Position numbers and translations under genes: made by a program
From: an uncultured Aquimarina sp.
GTDB lineage: Bacteria > Bacteroidota > Bacteroidia > Flavobacteriales > Flavobacteriaceae
Length of the DNA: 45,426 nt
NCBI GenBank assembly: GCA_947493495.1
Contig: CANLRN010000030.1
Span: 1 to 45,426, forward strand
Direction of reading: 5' to 3'
Notes under the pieces: generated by a model
Database searches by the model: none
Told to the model about the DNA's origin: nothing
The model's input: only the letters and a program-made list of their open reading frames with translations
Shown here: piece after piece, positions 6,384 through 14,979 of the stretch
Position numbering within the stretch: position 1 is the first letter of the stretch
Layout: each line of letters begins with the position of its first letter

Positions 6384-8597
6384 TCAGGCAGAAATAGATT
6401 TTTGGTATATTTCTTTCTCAATCAAAGAGATTACTATCGGTATCTTTATGTCAAAACGTGTCCCAATTCTCTTTTCTGATGATACATCGATAGTTCCCCC
6501 ATGCATCTTTATAAATCGATATACCAGATTGAGTCCTAATCCTGTTCCCTTTTCGCCTTGCGTACCTACTCGTGATTTTTTTTCTTCTAGTGTAAAAATA
6601 TCTTTTAATTGATCAGAAGACATTCCAATTCCTGTATCTGAGATCGAACATAAAAACTGATCATTCTTATTCTCGAATTGTATTCTGATACTTCCTTCCT
6701 CTGTATATTTCAAAGCATTCCCAATTAAATTTCTAAAAATAACATGAAAAGCTCCTTTATCAAATTGAATGCGTAAATCTTCCTCGTACTCTAACTCTAT
6801 TTTTATTTTCTTATATGTAGCTTGTTGGTCATAGCCTTCAATGATTTTTTGCAGTTCTTCTTCTACAGCTATCGTTTCAGGATTCATTTTATAGCCATTC
6901 ATTTGCTCTAACGACCAATTTAACAAATTATCCAGCATATTAGAAAGGCTTTCTGAGTTTTGCTCTAATGCCTGCGATAATTCTATGGTCTTATCATAAT
7001 TACCTTTATCAATATGATGTTTCAAAATCTTCCCCGATCGCTGAAAAGGAATCATCATTCCTCGAAGATCGTGTGCTATGATAGAGAACAATCGATTTTT
7101 AACCTGATTTGTGGAGCTAAGCTCTTTTTGTTGCTTTCGTAATTTCCTAAATGCCCATGCTCCTATTCCTAATAATATTAATAAAAAGCAAGCCGCTAAC
7201 AGGTATAAATTTTGTTGTGCTTTGGCTTGTTTTACGATTTGTTCTTGTTTATCTTTTTCTTTATTAAGGCTAACTATCTGAAGTTCTTTCTTTTTAGTAT
7301 CATATTGTTTTTCGAGATTTGCTACTTTAGTAGACACTTCTAGATTTGTAATAGAATCTCTGAGTTTATAATGTGTTCTAAAATGTGATAATGCTTTTAC
7401 AGGGTTATTGGTAATTTCATGATATTGTCCATACACTTTTTCTAAATACATCTTATAATCAGGTTTGGACATTTTAGTTACTATAGATTCCAATTCACCG
7501 ATTAATTTTTTAAGTTTTTGGCTATCTTTTTTTTGGATATATAATTGGATTAATGCTTGAATAGAAGGGAATATTTTTTCATCTTGTTTGGTTTTTTTAG
7601 CAAACTGATATGCTTTTCTAAAATAGGATTCTGTTTGAGTCAGATCGTTATAATTCTTAAAATACAACCATCCTTTTTCTTCTAACGAAGCTGAAATATG
7701 ACCTGCCATAGTTGATTTTTTAGCCAACTCGATTGCCTTATCAACAGCAATTTCAGATTCTTGATTAAGGTTCATCAATCTATTATAGGTTGCTAAATAT
7801 TTATAACTAATCATCAAAGCAAAATTGTTATTATTAGCCTCTCCAAACTCTAAAGCTTTTATAATATATTTTTTAGCAGTTTTATATTGTTTTAATTCAA
7901 AGAAACTAGATGCCAAATACCTGTAGGTATTACTAAGGTCTCTAGTTAATTTATATTTTTGTTTGAATTCTATAGATAGTATAAAGTTTTCTGTTGCTTT
8001 CTCATATTCAGAAAGATTCATATAAAGAAGGCCTTTATGTTCATAAGTTTGGTGAATTTCTTTTTGTAAACCACTTCTTTTTGCTGCAATAATAGTAGAA
8101 TCCATGTAATCTAGAGCATTATAATATTCAGATTTCACATATTCCATATGTCCTTTTTTATCATAATAATATAACCAAGATTGACTTTCGGGATATTTTT
8201 CTAATAGCACTCTTGATTTTTTTAGGAGGTTTTCAACCTCATCATATCGGTTTAATGAAATAATAATATTTGCTTTTTCTGTATAGGCAAATACCAATTC
8301 TTCATCTGCCTGAATCTTTTGTGCCAAAGCTATAGCTGTATCTACATAAAAAAGCGCAGAATCCGTCTTTATTTTATTCATATAAATACTTGACAAATTG
8401 GTGTAAACTCTAACTTTACACTTATCATCTACTTTAGATAAATAAAACTTATCATTAAGAATACCTTTATCTAAATCAGAAATGGAATCTGTTATCTTTT
8501 GCCAACGTTCACAAGCATCTTCTTCACTCTGGGCAGGAACATCGAAAAAAGTAAAAAAAACAAGTATTAATGCTATAAAACTTAAGTTATTCATCAT
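6384..8597 (-). CDS. TPR sensor histidine kinase, paralogue B
   Basis: A 737-residue kinase of the same design as its downstream neighbour: signal peptide (1 to about 22, ending V-P-A-Q), periplasmic TPR-like repeats, membrane helix, HisKA with H509 (A-H-D-L-R-G) and HATPase with intact N, G1 and G2 boxes. It is the first gene of a three-gene operon (32 bp to paralogue A, then the regulator). The DNA of the transmitter part (6436-7331) is nearly the same as 4196-5088, including a run of about 145 identical bases, whereas the sensor parts have diverged. Two sensors feeding one regulator is the simplest reading. An 11-base string upstream (8706-8716) is shared with the region before the AraC-type regulator. 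Confidence 0.92.
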   Translation of the reverse strand: MMNNLSFIALILVFFTFFDVPAQSEEDACERWQKITDSISDLDKGILNDKFYLSKVDDKCKVRVYTNLSSIYMNKIKTDSALFYVDTAIALAQKIQADEELVFAYTEKANIIISLNRYDEVENLLKKSRVLLEKYPESQSWLYYYDKKGHMEYVKSEYYNALDYMDSTIIAAKRSGLQKEIHQTYEHKGLLYMNLSEYEKATENFILSIEFKQKYKLTRDLSNTYRYLASSFFELKQYKTAKKYIIKALEFGEANNNNFALMISYKYLATYNRLMNLNQESEIAVDKAIELAKKSTMAGHISASLEEKGWLYFKNYNDLTQTESYFRKAYQFAKKTKQDEKIFPSIQALIQLYIQKKDSQKLKKLIGELESIVTKMSKPDYKMYLEKVYGQYHEITNNPVKALSHFRTHYKLRDSITNLEVSTKVANLEKQYDTKKKELQIVSLNKEKDKQEQIVKQAKAQQNLYLLAACFLLILLGIGAWAFRKLRKQQKELSSTNQVKNRLFSIIAHDLRGMMIPFQRSGKILKHHIDKGNYDKTIELSQALEQNSESLSNMLDNLLNWSLEQMNGYKMNPETIAVEEELQKIIEGYDQQATYKKIKIELEYEEDLRIQFDKGAFHVIFRNLIGNALKYTEEGSIRIQFENKNDQFLCSISDTGIGMSSDQLKDIFTLEEKKSRVGTQGEKGTGLGLNLVYRFIKMHGGTIDVSSEKRIGTRFDIKIPIVISLIEKEIYQKSISA

Positions 8598-9033
8598 AGA
8601 TTAGGAGTATGTTTGTGCGATACTAAAGTATAGTAACAAAATTACTCATTAATTAACTATTAATTAGTTTTTTATAGAGGGTAAAAACACTCTTTTTTTT
8701 AAGAATATTACCCTATACCCACTAATTTACACACATACTATTCGCTATATTTCAATAAAGTAGACCTATTCAACCAATTGAATTGATAAATGTTTATGAA
8801 AAGAAAGTAAAATAAAAGCAATGAAGAAAATCAAACTATTACATTTTCTTCTCTATTGATAAAACATGTTCCTTGAGTTTCTATACCTTTTACTTTGAAA
8901 TAATATCATTAACAAACTACACAAGTTTAAATATGAAGATAGTTAGTGGATCCTCTTTTTTTAAGTGAATGAAAATCAAGAAGTTTTTCATATTTCCTTT
9001 TTATGCAAAAAATATATGTTGGGTATTTAAATT
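8598..9033. other. 436-bp spacer, kinase operon promoter region
   Basis: This should contain the promoter of the leftward kinase operon. No confident TAnnTTTG with a -33 TTG was found; TACTTTAG on the minus strand near 8625 is one mismatch away. No RNA gene or repeat was recognised. A tiny frame at 8821 (Met-Lys-Lys.., 12 codons) is too short to call. Confidence 0.4.
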
Positions 9034-9543
9034 CTAAATTCCTTCTCTCTTATTCACAGGTGTAGTAGGATTATATCCAAATCCAGGTATTTTTAATTCA
9101 ATCCCTAAACGATCAAGAATATATCCAACAGTTGCATAATGATGCACAGCATGACTATTTGCATGGGCAAGAATACTTTCTATAGTATAGCTTACAGTAA
9201 CTTTTCCTTGTCCTAAATCATCTGTAACATGAATCAAATAATCTGTATTTACATCTACATAGGTTAATAATGTTTCCTGTATTTCGTGTATACGATTTTT
9301 TGCAGCTTCTTTATTAATAGACAATATTTCATCTCTTTTACGAGCAGTTAGATCAATATCATTAGTATCTAAACCATTAATAATACAATCAAAAAAATCA
9401 AGTGTATGTCTGATATGAGATCCTATACTAGAATAATAAGGCCCTATAGAAGTATCACAATACGTAGTGGTGTCAATCTTACCTAATAATTCAATAGCAT
9501 TATTGAGATTGTGATGAATTGAGGATATAATTAATTTTTTCAT
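9034..9543 (-). CDS. DinB-like (DinB/YfiT superfamily) protein
   Basis: A 169-residue four-helix-bundle type protein, assigned from its His pattern: G-S-H-I-R-H-T-L-D-F (H43, H46) and H-A-V-H-H-Y-A-T-V-G-Y-I-L (H131, H134, H135), where the superfamily binds a metal ion. Members include thiol-transferases and many proteins of unknown role; the substrate cannot be told here. The start at 9543 (Met-Lys-Lys-Leu) was preferred over an in-frame ATG eight codons upstream because the domain begins there. It is a single gene with no obvious operon partners, and cytoplasmic as it lacks a signal peptide. Confidence 0.75.
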   Translation of the reverse strand: MKKLIISSIHHNLNNAIELLGKIDTTTYCDTSIGPYYSSIGSHIRHTLDFFDCIINGLDTNDIDLTARKRDEILSINKEAAKNRIHEIQETLLTYVDVNTDYLIHVTDDLGQGKVTVSYTIESILAHANSHAVHHYATVGYILDRLGIELKIPGFGYNPTTPVNKREGI

Positions 9544-9803
9544 ATGATAATAAGACACAATATACATAATAAACTTACAACATATCTTTAGGCTACGTTA
9601 AAGTTATATGATTTGAAGTTAATTAAGAGGTATTACACATGAGGTATTAGCATAAAAATAGTAAGATAATATTCACTTTTATTAAGTTTAATCCATAAAA
9701 ATGAAGATTAAGTGCGTATTTCATCGATTAATTACATTTTTTCTTGGTTTCTATTTAAAAAATATTGTATTATTGTATTGTTATAATCAAAGCCCCCAAT
9801 AAA

Positions 9804-10610
9804 ATGACAAAATTCGCACCCATTCTAATTCTATCTTTTTTTGTTCTACAGATCAATGCACAAGACTATTATGAAGATGCACTAACTGCTGCAAGTTATG
9901 CGTATTCTCATTCTAAAAAAGCACACGGTGCCAATAATGTTTTTCATACGCAAGAATATGCAGACAAAGCAGTAGAAGCGTTTGAAAAAGTAGAACGATT
10001 AGCAGATAAGTGTGGTTGTGATGAAGCTAATGAGATTGCGTATGAAGCGAAAACAAATATGGTGAGCTCTCTAGAGCAAGATACTTATGAGCGTAGTAGA
10101 TTCTATGCTAAGCAAGCTAAAGAATTAGGCCCAAAATTATTAGAACAGTTAACTGATTGTCAATCTAATAGTGGTACATATACTGATGACATTGCTTCTA
10201 ATGAAGAGGATGAAGAAATCTCAATTGCTTCTGCAGAAGTATTAAAAAAACAACAAGAATTAGAAAATCAAAAGCGTCAATTAGAAATCGAACAACAAAA
10301 ATTAGCGCAGCAAATAGCTGAACAACAAATAGCAAAAGCTGAATTCGAAAAGCAACGTGAAGCTGAATTGAAAGAACAATCTATTGTAAAAAATAAAGCA
10401 GAGCAAGCGCTTCAAAAATTAGAAAATGCATTGCAAGAATTAGGTATTGCTTTCGAAAATGAATCTATTAAACTGCAAAAAGATTATGTGCGCAGTGATC
10501 AAGAGCTTAAGAATGAAACACTAAAAGACACCAAAAGTTTTTACATAAATAGAGCCAGAGAACTAACCAAAAGTGCTATGCAACAGTTCGTGATCTATTC
10601 TGAAAACTAG
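9804..10610 (+). CDS. exported coiled-coil protein of unknown function
   Basis: A 268-residue protein. The ATG at 9804 starts a clear signal peptide (cleavage after I-N-A-Q, residue 20); an upstream frame start at 9765 would bury it and is unlikely. The mature N-terminal part is helical, with Ala/Tyr-rich segments and a C-G-C motif near 70. An acidic linker (about 125-140) follows, then a long Gln/Glu/Lys-rich coiled coil (about 145-225). I do not recognise a named domain. Similar periplasmic proteins of this form occur in Flavobacteriia without assigned function. A strong terminator follows at 10658. Confidence 0.8.
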   Translation: MTKFAPILILSFFVLQINAQDYYEDALTAASYAYSHSKKAHGANNVFHTQEYADKAVEAFEKVERLADKCGCDEANEIAYEAKTNMVSSLEQDTYERSRFYAKQAKELGPKLLEQLTDCQSNSGTYTDDIASNEEDEEISIASAEVLKKQQELENQKRQLEIEQQKLAQQIAEQQIAKAEFEKQREAELKEQSIVKNKAEQALQKLENALQELGIAFENESIKLQKDYVRSDQELKNETLKDTKSFYINRARELTKSAMQQFVIYSEN

Positions 10611-10657
10611 TAAACCTCTAAATTTTATTTTTGTCGCCCCAAGATAAAATTTATATG

Positions 10658-10688
10658 AACGACATCTTTTTGATGTCGTTTTTTTTTG
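10658..10688 (+). terminator. Rho-independent terminator
   Basis: A perfect 9-bp stem (AACGACATC / GATGTCGTT) with a TTTTT loop, followed by a run of T. It ends the exported coiled-coil gene and separates it from the convergent umuD. Confidence 0.85.
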
Positions 10689-10701
10689 GATAGAAATGAC
10701 A

Positions 10702-11133
10702 TCATAGCTTTTTTATAACATAAGTAACTATACCCCAGACAATAAAATTATTTTCTTCGGTAACTTTTATTGATTTATAAGAGTCGTTCTCTGGAACAAG
10801 GTATACATCATTATTTACAATATTTAATCTTTTTACTGTAAACTCTCCATCAATAAAACATACTGCAATTTTATTATTGTCTGGTTCTTTACTTCTATCT
10901 ACCACCAGTAAATCTCCATCAGACAATCCTGCATTAATCATTGAATTACCTCTTACTCGAGCAAAAAATGTAGCATCTTCGTTATCAATAAGTTCTCTGT
11001 CTAAACTTATTCTTGGCTGTTTAAAATCATCTGCCGGAGATGGAAACCCCGCAGGAATTCCATCACCTACATATGGATACCCATGACCAGTGGATGGCGC
11101 TACCTTATACCATTCTATTTTTTTATCCTTCAT
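10702..11133 (-). CDS. umuD: UmuD-like S24 autoprotease subunit of DNA polymerase V
   Basis: A 143-residue protein. The self-cleavage site region A28-G29-F-P-S-P-A-D-D matches the C-G-F-P-S-P-A of E. coli UmuD with Ala for Cys. The catalytic Ser is S64 (G-N-S-M) and the Lys is K101 (F-T-V-K-R). In the family, RecA filaments trigger self-cleavage, and UmuD' joins UmuC to form an error-prone polymerase. It lies 70 bp downstream of umuC on the same strand, which is the reverse of the usual umuDC order. No LexA-type box was recognised in the gap, and no clear TAnnTTTG promoter either, so co-transcription from umuC is likely. Confidence 0.93.
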   Translation of the reverse strand: MKDKKIEWYKVAPSTGHGYPYVGDGIPAGFPSPADDFKQPRISLDRELIDNEDATFFARVRGNSMINAGLSDGDLLVVDRSKEPDNNKIAVCFIDGEFTVKRLNIVNNDVYLVPENDSYKSIKVTEENNFIVWGIVTYVIKKL

Positions 11134-11203
11134 ACCTATCTACGTATTAGATATACAAAAAATGCCACAAGAAATTACAAAGATTCTAAGTTGAGTCATC
11201 ACC

Positions 11204-12469
11204 CTATTTAAGCTCGCAATTTACTTGCAAAATATCTGATAGTTTTGATGTATACTGAGGGGATAAATGTTCTTGTTTCATTTTCCACGTTCGATCGAGA
11301 TCCTGATTTGCAATTTTTATTTTATATGCTCCATACTTTTCGTTTAATCTATCTAGCACCTTCATAAGAGGTTTGTGTTTAGGATTTTCATTTTCGAATA
11401 AATCTAATTGATTCGTTCCTGCTTTTTTTAACCCCATCAAAATGACACCTGCTCTTTTGTAATCAATACCTGGTTTATATATAGCTTTCAAGGCTTTTAT
11501 TGCATAATCAATAATCACCAATGTAGAATCTGTAGCATATGGTAGGTTAAGCAATTTACCTACTCTATACTGAACCGCCTCCTTTTTATACCGATTACTT
11601 CTTAAAAACACATATATCTCTGAACATGATGATTCTTGTTTTCTTAGTTTTTCTGCACAACTATATGCAAAAGTCGAAATTCGTTCTTTTATATTTTCAT
11701 AATCAGAAAAAGTATATTCAAAACTTCTAGTAGTAGCAATTGTTTTTTTATGTGATATATCATCAAGTCTTAAAATGGATTTTCCAGATAATTCTTGTTT
11801 TAGTCTAAGTTCAGATACTGTCATATTTCTCTTTATCCAATGATCGTCTAATTGTATAAAATCATAAGCCGTCTTTATTCCTTTATGTACTAACTTCTTA
11901 CTATGTCCAGCTCCTATACCCCATACGTCATTAATTATAGTCCACTTTAATGTTTTGATTCTTTTTTCTTCAGAATCAATAAAAAATACTCCTTTGGTTT
12001 TGTGCTGAAACTTTTTTGCTACATTATTTGCAACTTTAGCCAACGTCTTTGTAGTAGCTATTCCAATACTTGTAGGTATACCTGTATAGCGATGTAAAGT
12101 ATCTCTAATTTCTTTTCCATAAGAAACATAATTTGTAATAAAATCTGGAATCTCAATAAAGGCTTCATCAATACTATATATCTCTATTTTTGCTGAAAAG
12201 TTTTCTAAAATACACATCACTCTAGTGCTCATATCACCATATAAAGAATAATTAGAAGAAAAAACTTTCACATCATGATTCCTAAATACCTTTTTATACT
12301 TAAATGCTGGAGCTGCCATTGGAATACCTAACCGTTTTGCTTCACTATTCCTTGAAACCACACAACCATCATTATTAGAAAGTACGACAACAGGGCTATC
12401 CATTAGATCAGGTCTAAAAGATAGTTCGCAAGACACATAAAAACTGTTACAATCAATAATAGCGTACAC
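11204..12469 (-). CDS. umuC: UmuC-like Y-family translesion DNA polymerase
   Basis: A 421-residue Y-family polymerase. The N-terminus shows the metal-binding D6 (Y-A-I-I-D-C-N-S-F-Y-V-S-C-E) and the active-site pair D101/E102 in Y-S-I-D-E-A-F. The steric-gate region, the thumb with helix-hairpin-helix (D-V-W-G-I-G-A-G-H-S-K-K-L) and a C-terminal tail typical of UmuC (R-T-W-K-M-K-Q-E-H-L-S-P) follow. Length equals that of E. coli UmuC. With the downstream umuD it should form polymerase V for bypass of DNA lesions. The start ATG at 12469 opens directly with the conserved M-Y-A-I-I-D. Confidence 0.95.
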   Translation of the reverse strand: MYAIIDCNSFYVSCELSFRPDLMDSPVVVLSNNDGCVVSRNSEAKRLGIPMAAPAFKYKKVFRNHDVKVFSSNYSLYGDMSTRVMCILENFSAKIEIYSIDEAFIEIPDFITNYVSYGKEIRDTLHRYTGIPTSIGIATTKTLAKVANNVAKKFQHKTKGVFFIDSEEKRIKTLKWTIINDVWGIGAGHSKKLVHKGIKTAYDFIQLDDHWIKRNMTVSELRLKQELSGKSILRLDDISHKKTIATTRSFEYTFSDYENIKERISTFAYSCAEKLRKQESSCSEIYVFLRSNRYKKEAVQYRVGKLLNLPYATDSTLVIIDYAIKALKAIYKPGIDYKRAGVILMGLKKAGTNQLDLFENENPKHKPLMKVLDRLNEKYGAYKIKIANQDLDRTWKMKQEHLSPQYTSKLSDILQVNCELK

Positions 12470-12497
12470 GATCTATATTTTATATAAGGAATTCATT

Positions 12498-12671
12498 TAA
12501 CCCGCTTTATGCAATAGAAAATTTATTACATCTTGTAGCTACCGCAAATACTAACGCTTCACTGCGTTTTTTAATTTCACCATAGCCATGCTATGCAAAA
12601 ATTAAGAAAACACTAGTATTTCTTGCATCTACAAGCTTCTTGACAACCTTCTATTGCATAAAGCGGGTTTA
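12498..12671. repeat. MITE/REP-like palindromic element, copy 2 (best preserved)
   Basis: A 174-bp element whose ends are inverted repeats: the start TAACCCGCTTTATGCAATAG is mirrored by CTATTGCATAAAGCGGGTTT at the end, perfect over more than 18 bases. The inner segment GCTACCGCAAATACTAACGC followed by TTCACTGCG is shared with copy 1. It also contains a CATAGCATGGCTATG-like inner palindrome near 12581-12596. No transposase is encoded. Confidence 0.75.
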
Positions 12672-12786
12672 ATTTTCTTTTTGCTAAAACATCAAAATCT
12701 ATCTGTATTTTATCGTTTTAGTACTCTTAGCATTCATCTACAACTAATACATCATTTGACACGAATTTGATCACACTTTTTCTATG

Positions 12787-12947
12787 AACCCATTTAAGGT
12801 TTTTTGATGGAAACGAAAAATCGATACCTTTTGCTTAATTGAAGTCATTTTTGAGTTGCATAGTTATATAGCTACATAAAGAAAAAATGACAAAAAGTAA
12901 GTAAAAAAGATCATTTTGCAGCCAATTGTAAAAACCTTAAATAAGTT
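12787..12947. repeat. 161-bp inverted-repeat element (TTTAAGGTTTTT arms)
   Basis: The left arm 12787-12804 (AACCCATTTAAGGTTTTT) matches the reverse complement of 12930-12947 (AACTTATTTAAGGTTTTT) at 16 of 18 bases. The interior is non-coding. It is a different arm sequence from the TAACCCG family but of similar size and layout. Confidence 0.5.
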
Positions 12948-13212
12948 CTATACATTCAAAAAAATAAGTCAAATTCAAATTTATAAAAAATTTTATCTGT
13001 TATCGAGCTGTGGAGTATTACATTATCAACAATTTTGTAGCTACTAGAAATATGGCTATAATGATATTCATATTATCAAAAAAAACCATATTCTTATCCA
13101 AATATAGAAATATCTTAAAATTAAATGATTTCAAATAAAATTACATATACAAATTAACTTATATTAGTAAATTATTAAGATTTTAAAAAATAGAACTAAC
13201 AAAAATTATATT

Positions 13213-13324
13213 TACCCCGATTTATGTATTAGAACTTCGTTGAGAAGCTTTCGAATGCAATAAACACTGATGTTTGCAGTAGTTGAAAGATAGAATAGAT
13301 TTCCTAATGCATAAAACGGGTTTA
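13213..13324. repeat. MITE/REP-like palindromic element, copy 3 (inverted orientation)
   Basis: A 112-bp element that starts TACCCCGATTTATGTATTAG and ends CCTAATGCATAAAACGGGTTTA, imperfect inverted repeats of each other and of copies 1 and 2. The inner GTTTGCAGTAGTTGAAAG is the reverse complement of the CTACTGCAAA segment of copy 1, so this copy is flipped. Confidence 0.65.
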
Positions 13325-13370
13325 TACAACTGAATAATTTTCACACATAATATCATTATACTTTTTTAAA

Positions 13371-14936
13371 ATGAATAAACATAAGAAAAATGCATTTGTA
13401 TATGCAGGGATAGTTGCTTTAGGAGGGCTAATATTTGGATTAGATGCCGCTTTAATTTCTGGAACCGTTGATTATATAACTAAAGAATTTGGGCTCAATG
13501 ATATTCAGATAGGCTTTGTGGTTAGTGCGCCAGGTTTAGGAGTATTATTTGCATTGCCTGTAGCTGGATATATAAGTAACAAATTAGGTAGAAAAAAATC
13601 ACTTCTAATTGTGGCTGCTTTGTATTTAGTTTCAGCAATAATTTCTGCTATCGCTCCAAGCTATGAAGTGCTCACTGCTGCTCGATTTCTTGGAGGACTC
13701 GCATTTGCATCACTTTCATTAGCTGCTATGTATATTGGTGAGATTGCACCTCCAAAGTGGCGTGGAAAACTAGTCTCTATGAATCAAATGAACATTGTTA
13801 TTGGTTTATCTGCTGCTTATTTTATTAACTATTTTATAATTAATGCCATTGGCTCGGATGCAGAATGGGTAAACTCTATGGGAGTAAAAGAAAATACTTG
13901 GAGATGGATGCTTGGATCAGAAATCATTCCTGCTTTAGCTTGGTTTTTATTGCTTTTTTTTATTCCTAAAAGTCCATCTTGGTTAGTGTTTCAAAACAGA
14001 ATAGAAGAAGCAAAAAATACATTACAAAAAGTCATGCCACAAAACGAGATCGACAACCATATCGAACAAATGAAATTGAGCATGCAAAGTACTACTGAAG
14101 ATACATCAATACTAACTCAATTAAAAACTATTTTAAGCAAACCTATGCGCCTTACTCTTATTATAGGAGCAACCAGTGCCATTGTACAGCAAGTAGTAGG
14201 TATCAACGCTATCTTATTTTATGCCCCTACGATATTTAAACAATTAGGAGGAGGTACTGATGTCGCTTTTACACAAGCAGTTTGGGTTGGACTTATTAGT
14301 GTAGTATTTACCTTTTTAGCCATACTGGTGATCGACAAAATAGGACGACGTCCTATGTTTATCTGGGGACTCGCAGCTGCAATTCTGAGTTTAGGAATAT
14401 GTTCTTATGGGTTTAGTACAGCTCGTTATGAAATAACACCGCAAGCCATTACAGAACTTAATACTATTCCTAATGTAGAACGACTTCAAACTATGGTAGG
14501 GACAGAATATAACAGCGATACTGAATTTAAAACTAAATTGGTCGAAATTTTGGGAAAAGAAGATGTTCAGGAACATAGTGCAAACTTAATCCAAAAATCT
14601 GCTAAGATGAAAGCTACATTAATTCTTATAGGCATTTTATGTTTCATTGCTGCTTTCCAATTCTCTATAGGCCCTGTAATGTGGGTGTTATTTTCTGAAA
14701 TATTTCCAATTTCTTTAAGAGGAATTGCCATACCTGCATTTGCTTTTTTAACAAGTATATCAAGCTATTTTGTTCAATTATTTTTCCCTTGGCAATTAAC
14801 TAATATGGGAGGAGGATCTGTATTTCTTACTTATGCCGTTTTAGGAGCTATAGGGTTTATAATTTTATATCGTTTTCTCCCTGAAACAAAGAATCTATCT
14901 ATAGAGGAGATTCAGAAAACTTTACAGAGAAAATAA
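13371..14936 (+). CDS. sugar-porter family MFS transporter
   Basis: A 521-residue inner-membrane transporter with 12 predicted membrane helices and the sugar-porter signatures: G-R-K-K after helix 2, R-F-L-G-G-L-A in helix 4, E-I-A-P-P-K-W-R-G, P-K-S-P-S-W-L before the central loop, Q-Q-V-V-G-I-N in helix 7, D-K-I-G-R-R-P after helix 8 and P-E-T-K at the end. The family exports or imports hexoses and pentoses, often with protons; the substrate is not clear. A loop of about 60 residues (roughly 350-410) between helices 9 and 10 is longer than in E. coli XylE. It is followed after 43 bp by an SDR gene, suggesting a small sugar or polyol uptake and oxidation unit. Confidence 0.9.
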   Translation: MNKHKKNAFVYAGIVALGGLIFGLDAALISGTVDYITKEFGLNDIQIGFVVSAPGLGVLFALPVAGYISNKLGRKKSLLIVAALYLVSAIISAIAPSYEVLTAARFLGGLAFASLSLAAMYIGEIAPPKWRGKLVSMNQMNIVIGLSAAYFINYFIINAIGSDAEWVNSMGVKENTWRWMLGSEIIPALAWFLLLFFIPKSPSWLVFQNRIEEAKNTLQKVMPQNEIDNHIEQMKLSMQSTTEDTSILTQLKTILSKPMRLTLIIGATSAIVQQVVGINAILFYAPTIFKQLGGGTDVAFTQAVWVGLISVVFTFLAILVIDKIGRRPMFIWGLAAAILSLGICSYGFSTARYEITPQAITELNTIPNVERLQTMVGTEYNSDTEFKTKLVEILGKEDVQEHSANLIQKSAKMKATLILIGILCFIAAFQFSIGPVMWVLFSEIFPISLRGIAIPAFAFLTSISSYFVQLFFPWQLTNMGGGSVFLTYAVLGAIGFIILYRFLPETKNLSIEEIQKTLQRK

Positions 14937-14979
14937 GTTTGATACACATATAAAATGTCTACGTAAAGTAACAACAATC

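Larger units (their letters stand above)
12470..13370. other. 901-bp spacer packed with inverted-repeat elements
   Basis: No coding sequence is supported. It contains three palindromic elements (12498-12671, 12787-12947, 13213-13324) separated by AT-rich DNA, and should also hold the promoters of umuC (minus) and the MFS gene (plus). A clear -33/-7 pair was not found for either. Confidence 0.5.

Noticed and set aside
8821..8859. 12-codon frame starting Met-Lys-Lys-Ile-Lys
   Set aside because: It looks like the start of a signal peptide but stops at once, with no continuation in other frames recognised.
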